Below, piece after piece: positions 56,106 through 64,000 of a stretch of DNA of 64,000 nucleotides. Source of the stretch: Odontocerum albicorne (lineage: Eukaryota; Arthropoda; Insecta; Trichoptera; Odontoceridae); assembly GCA_949825065.1 (NCBI GenBank), contig OX463839.1, positions 26,893,734 to 26,957,733 of the forward strand, read 5' to 3'. Every line of letters begins with the position of its first letter. Within the stretch, counting starts at the first letter, position 1. The notes under the pieces were generated by a model. It made no database searches and was not told the DNA's origin. It saw only the letters and a program-made list of their open reading frames with translations. Position numbers and translations under genes: made by a program.

Positions 56106-57264
56106 AAATGTAAGTATAGTATTAATAAATAAAAAGTTCTATAAAAAAACATTTTTGACACTGTTATCTTAATAATTCTGACGCTGTATGGGAAAAATCA
56201 GTAATTATACAAGACAATTAAAAGTATTATTTATATTTTTTTTCAATTTCAATATTCTAACATATTTCAAAACAAGAACATTTCTACTCAATAAATGCGA
56301 TATACACTATAAGCATCATAAAAAACAAAAGTTATTTAACTGGAAATTTGGATTTATGTTGTTAGTGCTATTTAGCTTACAAGAACTGAGCTTTTTGCTG
56401 AGAATATACGAGTATAAGGTATTTTGATGTAGGGTGGTTATTGATTAGAAGAAATATGAATGCAATGGATTGATTTACAATAGTATGCTAGTAAATATTA
56501 TATATGCAGTACATTTCAGCAATGTTCGATAAAATGTTAGTCGTAGAAATCTGTTGCATCTACGATTCAGCATTAGCACACATTTTATTCACAATATCCA
56601 ACTCCATTGATGCTCTGTCGCATCGAATCAAATTAGTGATGAATTTTTATTTTAACCTCAGGAGGGAGTCGTGCATCACCAGGGTCGCTTCAGGTGGTAA
56701 ATAAGTAACATTGTGTCTCAGAGCGTACACAATTCCAATATGCAAAAAGTAAAAAATATCCTGTTATCACTAATACAAATCATTTTTAACATTGATTGAG
56801 TGACTGCAAATGGTAGTCAAAATATTATCAAGAAAATAAAATAAAACAACTCCTTATGGTTAATTTATTGAAAAACTATAATAATAAAAAGAGTTGTATT
56901 AAAATATGTAAATATACAAAGTGGTGTTAGTTTTGGTAATATAACTTTGAAGTTTGAACTGCATTGTACTTGGTTTTATTGGCATTTCAATACAACCATT
57001 TTTCATCATTTTAATATTATACAAAAAAAAAACAAAGATCAGAAATATTGTACCATCGTAACTGGCAATTAGATATCCTCCGAGGGCATTCTGTACCAGT
57101 AAGCACGGGCATGGCGAACCCGAGGTCTCCGAGATGGTCATTATTATTCCTCTCCTGATACCCAATTACAGTGAACCTCCGACACCACTACCCGATCAAA
57201 ACTCCAATATCCCACATGAGTCGCTTGCAAATATAAAAGTTCACTTATTCCGATCCTAATTTGC
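56106..57264. other. No recognised gene; one scar
   Basis: TACGAGTA at 56407. A less AT-rich patch at 57050-57200 (CCAGTAAGCACGGGCATGGC, CGAACCCGAGGTCTCCGAG) resembles an element fragment but was not assigned. Confidence 0.35.
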
Positions 57265-57715
57265 ATTTTTCAAACCAATATATACAATCTGGCCATCTCC
57301 TTGTCGATGTAGGCAGAGAAGACAGAGCGACAGGCTTTTCTATCTCGATATAGATCCTTAGCCTCTTGTATATCTATACACCTTCTCATAAAACTTCTAC
57401 AATTTCTCTGGCTTTCTACATTTCCTTCTTTGTGAATATCATTCACTTTATCTAACCATACTTTCATTTCTCTTCTTCTCACACGCCTTCTATTCACATT
57501 TGCACTATATATCTGTTTGTAAGTATTTCTTCATTCATTCGTTCCACATACCTAATACATCTCAACGTGCTCTTCTTCATCTTACTTATACTTAACACAT
57601 CAGCCTTAGTTCACATCCATCCCTTATAACTTAATTTCGTATTATGTCATACCTTGGCACTCCATGTATTCTTCTCAATGCACGTGTTTCTACAGAATGT
57701 CTCTTTTAATATTAT
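57265..57715 (-). mobile_element. LINE-B ORF2 C-terminus, minus orientation
   Basis: Minus strand from 57710: RHSVETRALRRIHGVPRYD, IRDGCELR, then an open stretch (57497-57270) RRRVRRREMKVWLDKVNDIH, KEGNVESQRNCRSFMRRCID, IQEAKDLYRDRKACRSVFSA and YIDKE. This shows the true family end (EAKxxxRDRxxxRSVxSAYPxGK), missing in the other copies. Confidence 0.8.
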
Positions 57716-57884
57716 TAAATCGAAAACGTATTATTTATATATACGAGTATGTAGTTGAAATTGTATTATTTTAAACCGTTTAATTTTTATTCCATGTCGA
57801 ATTGCCCAAATGCCGGTACGATACATTACCTGGAAATGCATGGTGTTTCTTTTACCCAAGAGCGGCTCATCACTCACTCGTACA

Positions 57885-58420
57885 ACCGAGTGGAAACCCT
57901 CCTCAAGTGAGTGAATAATGCTCGCTCCGCAGCGCGCCTCTGAGCGCGAGAGGCCCAGTCCATTCATTGAATCCACCAGCCGCCAGCCGTCAGCCGCGCT
58001 AGGAACCTGCCTCCGAGTCATTCGTTCGCTAGTGACTAGGTGGCGGGCGCGCGGCGCGCACGTTCATACGCGTACTCTGTCTTTACTCTCCATTCCGTTC
58101 GACCCGTGTGTAAACATACACTTGTGGCGTCCACCGTCCACACCTCGTGGAATGTTTTCTACCGAACCTGTCCTGATGCTTCGGCAATAATTGAAGACTC
58201 GTCAGCCGGTGCTGGCGACCGGCATTCTTTAAATTTGAACGGGTCGCTTCCAATGCGACTTGTTAATTTATATATATTTTTAACCAAGTTAATAAATTAC
58301 CCTCGCATTTGCGATAAAGAGTGTAAATAATTGATAACAGGGCATTTATTTGTTTCATTCTCGAGTGTTATTTTTTCAAGTTAATTTGTGTAATATATAC
58401 GAATAAACAAAAACAGTGAG
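57885..58420 (+). promoter_or_regulatory. CpG-rich stretch, candidate promoter / 5' UTR exon
   Basis: 57900-58215 is rich in CpG (CTCGCTCCGCAGCGCGCCTC, GGCGGGCGCGCGGCGCGCAC, CATACGCGTACTCTGTC), unlike its surroundings. It is followed by ordinary AT-rich sequence and, at 58411, AAACAGTGAGT, a good 5' splice site. This looks like a non-coding first exon with its promoter, transcribed to the right, but no coding exon follows within the window. It could instead be a GC-rich element fragment. Confidence 0.35.
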
Positions 58421-59734
58421 TTTCACTTGACTGCTAAATTGTACAATAATATTGTGAACATTAATAAATTGTACTCGTACAGCGTCCTTTCTCGTTTTCG
58501 CGTTGAGAGAGACGAGACGCTAATGACGTTTATCTACTTTTATTTTAGACATCTGCATATACGAGTATTTTTTGTCACCCTCTTGTGTATGGTACGAGTA
58601 TACCGCTTATGAGATATCTTTAAAGCACGCGCCTAAATATCAAAAACTCTGAGATGCTAAATATCAAGGAATGACGTCCGAAATGTCAGCATCATAACGC
58701 TTAAGATTTGAAGTGTTTAAGTGAATGAATGAATTAATGATTTATCCTTTCTAGACTCCACGTGTTGTGTGTGCTGAATAACCTGGTGTATAAAGCTTGG
58801 ATTTATTTTCCATTTATGACCGCGGAATCTTTTTAATAATCTTCGAGAAGACGTGCTCACACAATTCAAGATTTTGTCCATCATTCGAAGAGAAAAGGTA
58901 ACAAAAATCCTTACGTGCTATAATTTTATTTAAAACAAATCATACTTTATAACTATTCAAGTAATATTGTAAAAAATGGTCTCATGTTGTCATTACTTTA
59001 TTATTTCATATAAAATAATTGTTTTTATCAAAACTAGGCAAGAGCATCTAAACGATTTTTGTGAATCGTAAATTTATCACATTTTCTCCTTAGCATTGTC
59101 CTTTTTAAAAAATATTTAATTTATTTTATTTGAATGATAAACTGGGGCCAAAATTTTCAATAATTTATTTGTATTTTTTATTACTACTTCCTTACTATCC
59201 TCGATAAATTAATATAATAATTGTTTTAACCATAAATTATCTGTAAATGAAAAAAAAAATAAGTAAACACATTCAATTTAAATATTCCTGAAAGAATGTT
59301 GGATATATAAATAAGTTCCCAAAGAACTGATAAAATACAACTCTGCTTCTAGAAAAGAAAAAGTCTTCAATTAAAGTATTTTTCACTCTTGACATTTTTC
59401 TTTCCAAGGCCAGCATTGATACATATTATGATTATTCCATTCTAGGACCAGTTTTCTTTAGAGGTCATTTAAAACTTCAGCCAGATCAACTTTACAAATA
59501 ATTGTCATTCTGAGACACAGAGATGCCTAACAATTAATTAAATATTGAGTACCGAATGGCAATTCATCCACATTATTTTCACAACAATAGAATGATAAAA
59601 TTGCAAGAAAAACAAAACAAATTAAGTAAATGGGTATTTCTTAAAAATTTCAATAAATAATTCCGTTAGTCGAGAATTAACAACTAATTAGCTACTTATA
59701 GAGCGCTTATTATTCCTAGACTAGATCCCCAATC
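58421..59734. other. No recognised gene; three scars
   Basis: Scars at 58472, 58560 and 58593. The rest is AT-rich and could be intronic if the 57.9-kb exon is real. Confidence 0.35.
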
Positions 59735-59890
59735 AAATGACGACTTCCTAGTTTAATTAATGCTTGGTCTACTAGCCCTAGGGTTGCGGGTTCTAGTATT
59801 GTTTTTACTTAAGATTTATTTAACATCTTTCTAGTTGGTTTGAAGAGATGGTCACATGGCAATAAACCAACCGGGTTGTATAACATATAA
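59735..59890 (+). mobile_element. SINE-A, plus orientation
   Basis: ATGACGACTTCCTAGTTTAA (head), GGGTTGCGGGTTCTAGTATT (B-box region) and TTCTAGTTGGTTTGAAGAGA, GGCAATAAACCAACCGGGTT (3' body). Shows the intact junction ACATCTTTCTAGTTGG that is split by mariner-1 at 26972. Confidence 0.85.
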
Positions 59891-60594
59891 TAAAAGTTAA
59901 ACACAAATTAAAACTTATCACCCAATTACGTGCAGAGTATTAAATTTCTATGTAAGTTTATCACATTTTGAATTATCTGTATCGAACTCTTTTTATACGA
60001 TTACAAACTGTCGTAATATATTTTTTTTATAAAACGCAATTTGTTCCAGATCCTACTCATAATTTATAATCTTTAACAAAGTACCACTCTTACACTGCAT
60101 CCTTGTTGATATATTTAGAACTGATTTATATTTTAGTTCTGTCCTGACCATCATATCATGGTATACATACGTTTCACGCTTCCGACATCCATAAATCTTA
60201 TTATGCATGCTGTCAGTGCTACTCTTCCTTTTTTCAGAATTTTTGTTATCGACCGTACTTTGTAAATTGAATTACACGAATTTCTCCCACCTCTTGAATG
60301 AGTTGTTATAAAAGTTAGCTGATATTGTACGCTCAAGCAATATATCATACGATATCATATAGTCAGAAGCTCAGCATCCGAATCACGCTTTTCTCCTTGC
60401 AATTTGAGTTTGTTATTTTTAAAAGCATTTCCTTTACTTTTCGGTAGATTTCAAGAACACCAAAACTTAATAATCTTGATTGACTGGTTTTTTTTTCAAA
60501 AACATTTTTCAGATTTTCAAGATTTTTTCATCAAGTTGAAACTTTTCCTGGATTTAAAATGTACTCAAAGTTATATTATATTACACTTTCGTTT
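59891..60594. other. No recognised feature
   Basis: AT-rich with incidental ORFs. Confidence 0.4.
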
Positions 60595-60790
60595 ATACAA
60601 TGCAGCCTGGCGGACCTATTACAATGTGAAATGTTTTTCCTACCAACCACAAAAGTGTTAAATAAGCCTTAATTGAAATCAGACTCAAACCATTTAAAAA
60701 AAAATGTTAGCTCCGGAATTCGAGTCTGCAACCACCGAGCTGGAATATACTCGTAGGCATCTTATCAACTAGACAACCGAGACACAGAGT
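60595..60790 (-). mobile_element. SINE-A with an excision scar, minus orientation
   Basis: 3' body GCAGCCTGGCGGACCTATTA; middle ATTGAAATCAGACTCAAACC. B-box region GAATTCGAGTCTGCAACC; head CATCTTATCAACTAGACAAC. TACTCGTA at 60748 lies between the B box and A box of the head, where other copies have no insertion. Confidence 0.88.
60748..60755. repeat. Excision scar inside SINE-A
   Basis: CTGGAATATACTCGTAGGCATC; removing CTCGTA gives CTGGAATATAGGCATC, which aligns without gaps to CTGGTAGACAGGCTTC in the SINE-A at 34066-34228. Confidence 0.88.
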
Positions 60791-61274
60791 TATATTATTT
60801 TTTTTAAACATTAAAAAATGCAATGAGATGTGACACCACATGAATTTCTTTCTATATATATTAAACCATTATTATACTCGAAATAGTACGAAATTAATTT
60901 CCCAATCTGAATTATACTGCGTTTCACAACAAAATTGAACTTTATATAACTGCAAATATAACATTGAAACTTAACTACCAGCAATATTTCAAAATGGAAA
61001 AAACTTCTTATTTCTCAGCCTAACCTTAAATATAAAACTTCATCGGTTAAAGGTTAACACTTCGTCCGGATCCCCACTTGACCGTGGTAATACTACGAGG
61101 TTGGCTGCGCGAGCTACACGATAAAAAAAATAAGCAGGAAGCAACCTAACAATCTAACTTGACCATTTTATGCAATTCCGTAAGTACGAGTAGCTCATAG
61201 AATAACCGCGGTTACGTAGGAATCCTGTCTTCATCTCATATTCAATTCGGTACTATAAAGATTCTAGGTTTATT
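60791..61274. other. No recognised gene; one scar
   Basis: TACGAGTA at 61185. GTGACACCACATGAATTTCT and later text not assigned. Confidence 0.35.
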
Positions 61275-61500
61275 GCCCTCTTGGCCGAATTAGTCAGATG
61301 GTGGACATCCCATCCCATCCCATCCACTCAGGGGGTGTCGTGTTCAATTTCCGAAGGTACACAAAATATATATAAATATATATGTATATATAGGATCCCA
61401 GTCTGGTAAAATAATTCATCCACTAACAATATTATTATTATTATTATCCTAAGCTCGACAGCCCTGGGTGGGCCTTGGCTGAGTCCAGGACTAACAATAT
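61275..61500 (+). mobile_element. tRNA-derived SINE (another body), plus orientation
   Basis: CTTGGCCGAATTAGTCAGAT (A box TGGCCGAATTAGTC), a (TCCCA)4 expansion at 61306-61325, GTGTTCAATTTCC (B box). The end is (ATT)7 followed by CTCGACAGCCCTGGGTGGGC and CTTGGCTGAGTCCAGGAC, a 3' block of a different type from SINE-A/B. Confidence 0.6.
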
Positions 61501-62399
61501 TAATGTGCATTATACTTGTGCGAGTGTTGTTTTGCATCCTCGTGTGCGGCAATGTTGCCAACACGTGCGGTATAGACAGCAATTTCCTTATCACTCCAGT
61601 AATTCTAAAACCAAAAGGCTCGATTAATCAAAACAATATTGTACCCGACCGCGTTCTTCAGTATATGTATCTACAATGCCAGTTTGGATGTATTGAAGGG
61701 TACAATACGAATAAATAAATTAATATTAGATGTTAAACAAATATAAACAGGTATACATGTTTTAATAAATGAATAATTTATAAATCACCATTTAGAGAGC
61801 AGACTATCCTCAAAGGCACTCTAACTCGGGAATCGGACTCTAAATATCACAAAAAATAAACGTAGAGTGCAAGGATAGGAAGATGGCGGCTGCAGCTATT
61901 AGATTTGGTATTGTACTTCCACACATCTGCATACGTTTATGTGCTGAAAGCGAAGAAACTTATTTTCTCGAATCATTTTAATCTTATGAAACTTCAATTT
62001 ATTTCCGCGTAAAAATGCAGAATTTGAATATGTAATACAAATAATTGCTTTTTCAGTACAGGATATTATTTATAAAAGTATAGTTAAACAGCAACATGTG
62101 CTATTTTATATTTATAAGTTGAATCTCATTTATCAGAGGAAGTTTATTGTTGGTTTACCGCGTGATGACAGCAACCTTGGATACTCGTAGAAATATTGTA
62201 ATATTTATTGTACCTACATAATCAACCGCCAAAACTCTTCTTAAGATATTGTAATACTAACCATTATCATTGCAAACTTCCAAATAAAACAAAAAAATCA
62301 ATTCAAACTTGCTCACGAGGACCTCCTTACAGTTTCAAGGAACGTCTCTTCTCATTTTCATTGTATACAGAACTTAAAGATTTTTTCTTTCGTATGAGC
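61501..62399. other. No recognised gene; one scar
   Basis: TACTCGTA at 62182. A 71-codon plus-strand frame (61503-61718) opens with a hydrophobic start but is unrecognised. Confidence 0.3.
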
Positions 62400-62675
62400 C
62401 TTCAACATGACCGAATTGGTGATTCAGACATATTGAAAAGCGTGACTGGAAGTCACTATTTTCTTCGGACTCAGTAATAGAGCCTTCGGATTTAGAACCA
62501 TTGGAGTAGGTACTGAAATTGCAGTTTGTCATTGCACGTGAAGAGACAACATTCGCATGCAAGTATTGTTACCAAACGAACTATTTTAGCAGAGAGGTAC
62601 CGTCAGGATTCTAGACCGAAATTCTCGGGTATAATCAAGCACATTACCAACTAGGCTCCGTAAGTCGTCGCTTTA
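62400..62675 (-). mobile_element. SINE-B, minus orientation
   Basis: Body GAATTGGTGATTCAGACATA, GCCTTCGGATTTAGAACCAT and TTGTTACCAAACGAACTATT. Head at 62605-62670 (minus strand GACGACTTACGGAGCCTAGT). B box lost. Confidence 0.78.
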
Positions 62676-63309
62676 AGAATTATGGTAAACCTCGTGAATA
62701 TATTTTTTACGTGTGACTTATAATTTTTTCGTCTCATGGTGTCTTTGGTGTGTAATTTTTTTACAGCCCCCTAAAAAAACTTAACAATTAGTGGGATGGG
62801 CAAGCATGTTTTTCACCATGGGCAAGTAGTTTATCAAATCTTAGAATCAAACTATACACAGCTACCCTTATTCCATGTTCCACGTTGAGTTTTTAGTGAA
62901 TATTTGGTTTTTATTTACGATTGCATGTAATTATTATTATTTTTTAATATCCCACTCCGACCTTGGAATTTAATCGCCGTGCCCCAGGACACCGGGGCGC
63001 ACAATTTGAAAACCTCTGTTTTACATGTACGAGTATATAGGAACTTATTTACATTCAATCAATAGGTCAAATGTATTTTTGTCTTAAACTTATATTTACT
63101 TATTCAATAAACAACGGAAATTCATTAATTGTGTAAATATTTTGGATGTAACATGAAATTCGAAGTATTCAGTTCTCTTGCACAGTTCAAGCAACAAAAA
63201 TGTTGATTCTTTAGCATATCATATATGTACGTATATATGCAAAAAATATTCAGCTCACATTCAACCGGCTTCGAAATATGAAGATTCATATGAAATAAAT
63301 ACGAATACT
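62676..63309. other. No recognised gene; one scar
   Basis: TACGAGTA at 63028. CCCCAGGACACCGGGGCGCA near 62984 is a CCCC-ACACC-GGGG-like element end, not classified. Confidence 0.35.
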
Positions 63310-63610
63310 TTTATAGACACAGAAAATAAGATGTGGAAGTCCAGGTCTTAAGGGGACACGAACTCTTGGAAACTGACAAAAGAAGAAACGTTAACTACGA
63401 GTATATGGGACATATACTCGGGCATGAGAGATACCAGTTAATGCAACTCATAATGATGGGCAAAATCACGGGCTTAAGAAGAAAATCCTGGCTTAAGAAT
63501 ATACAACCGTTGACGAATATTTGGCGTATGAAGGAGCTGTTTTATTTTGTCAGAAATGAGGAACTGACTAGCAAGCAACCTTCACTAATTAGAGTCACGA
63601 AACGATGACG
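63310..63610 (+). mobile_element. LINE-A 3' end, second copy, with scar
   Basis: Open for 91 codons: RGHELLETDKRRNVNY-EY-MGHILGHERYQLMQL, then MMGKITGLRRKSWLKNIQ. Compared with the copy at 1-575 (RKVSYLGHVLRGAKYKLLHL), it has two extra residues, EY, exactly where TACGAGTA lies. Four to five residues of the GRRGxGRR block are deleted. Confidence 0.82.
63396..63403. repeat. Excision scar inside LINE-A frame
   Basis: AACTACGAGTATATGGGACAT; removing CGAGTA restores the N-Y-M-G-H spacing of the family (S-Y-L-G-H at 430-444). The gain is in frame. Confidence 0.85.
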
Positions 63611-63709
63611 ACTTGTATGGAATATATTTTTTAATGATTGAATTTTGGCATATAACACACATTTTATCTTCTGGATATTTTTATATACGAGTATGTATGA
63701 TAACATATT

Positions 63710-63970
63710 CGAAATCAGATGCTCCAATTTAATTTTTGGATAAACTTAGATGAATTCTTTGATTTCGAGTTTTGAATAAAGTTAAGATCAGGTGTTCCAA
63801 TTTAATTTTTGAAGTAAATTTAAATGAGGTTTTCCCAATAGATTTTTTATAAGCTTAGGGTGAAGTGCTCCAATTTGAGTTTGAAATAATGTTTAGATAA
63901 GGTATTCTTATTCGATTTTTTAATAAACTGAGGATGAAGTGTTCCAATTAGAGTTCTGTATGAAGTTTTC
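63710..63970. repeat. Diverged ~38-bp tandem repeat near the window end
   Basis: GTGTTCCAATTTAATTTTTG-AATAAACTTAGATGAAG in about seven variants, e.g. ATGCTCCAATTTAATTTTTG (63719), GTGTTCCAATTTAATTTTTG (63791), GTGCTCCAATTTGAGTTTG (63866), GTGTTCCAATTAGAGTTCTG (63939). It may continue beyond the window. Confidence 0.8.
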
Positions 63971-64000
63971 TCTGCTGCCTGATTACTCACTATAATTAAC

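Larger units (their letters stand above)
795..63693. repeat. Dispersed TACGAGTA / TACTCGTA scars (Minos-type excision footprints)
   Basis: Exact TACGAGTA starts at 795, 1012, 4983, 7567, 9803, 9925, 19392, 22439, 23413, 36454, 37962, 40589, 41162, 43349, 46288, 46471, 46707, 47860, 48360, 49269, 50074, 56010, 56407, 57742, 58560, 58593, 61185, 63028, 63396 and 63686. TACTCGTA starts at 2234, 6437, 9809, 11336, 13380, 23381, 33374, 42299, 43583, 43973, 49662, 49739, 49816, 49893, 49970, 50047, 52505, 52538, 53387, 58472, 60748 and 62182. Copies in the 787-1207 duplication and the 77-bp array share ancestry, leaving about 46 independent sites. Flanks are often alternating AT, as Tc1/mariner targets are. 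Seven sites are shown by comparison to be 6-bp insertions at TA. Minos, a Tc1-family element with ends starting CGAG, is known to leave TA plus its four terminal bases. Assignment to Minos is inference; the enrichment is directly seen. Confidence 0.9.

Noticed and set aside
63410..63420. ATACTCGGG next to the scar in LINE-A as a second scar
   Set aside because: The alignment with the copy at 1-575 shows no extra bases there (GHILGHERY versus GHVLRGAKY).

Overview
This looks like a gene-poor, AT-rich (about 30% GC by eye) stretch of an insect nuclear genome. The evidence is the set of arthropod-type elements: mariner, Helitron, piggyBac-like and hAT DNA elements, several non-LTR retrotransposon families, and tRNA-derived SINEs. 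I lean towards a hemipteroid insect but cannot name a species. I see no complete host gene, no bacterial features and no CRISPR. Almost everything recognisable is transposon debris, satellites and short inverted repeats.

Layout. 1-3.3 kb: LINE-A 3' end, a 217-bp tandem duplication, a 50/56-bp direct duplication. 3.3-14.4 kb: mostly AT-rich sequence with two SINE-B copies and a piggyBac-type MITE (10.49-10.74 kb). 14.4-22 kb: an RT relic, a 127-nt fold-back, an unfamiliar unit at 16.83-18.31 kb (104-aa ORF plus about a dozen copies of a GGTAACGCAGTTGACA-like motif), and a hAT C-terminal exon with its right end. 22-33.5 kb: dense nest of LINE-E/B relics, SINE-A interrupted by mariner-1, which is itself interrupted by LINE-C with an 11-bp target duplication; then LINE-D, a 1.66-kb Helitron and a LINE-A relic. 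33.5-40.4 kb: SINEs, mariner-2 with an open DDE core, LINE-B pieces and an unidentified 122-codon ORF. 41-51.4 kb: a 72-bp x7 and a 45-bp x4 minisatellite, an RT relic, mariner-3 with its catalytic core deleted, a 77-bp array, another fold-back. 52.9-64 kb: SINEs, two more diverged arrays, LINE-B and LINE-A pieces, and a CpG-rich stretch at 57.9-58.2 kb that could be a promoter or 5' exon.

Main discovery. The 8-mer TACGAGTA / TACTCGTA occurs at least 52 times (hand count; about 46 independent sites), where I estimate 2-3 by chance. In seven places an unoccupied paralogous copy or conserved coding frame is available inside the window (2234, 33374, the 49662 array, 50074, 56010, 60748, 63396). 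In each, the difference is exactly a 6-bp insertion, CGAGTA or CTCGTA, at a TA. This is the footprint expected when a Tc1-superfamily transposon with CGAG ends excises, as described for Minos. No Minos element is visible here, so the region appears covered with scars of an element that repeatedly came and went. Scars lie in SINEs, LINEs and satellites, so they also serve as a relative clock.
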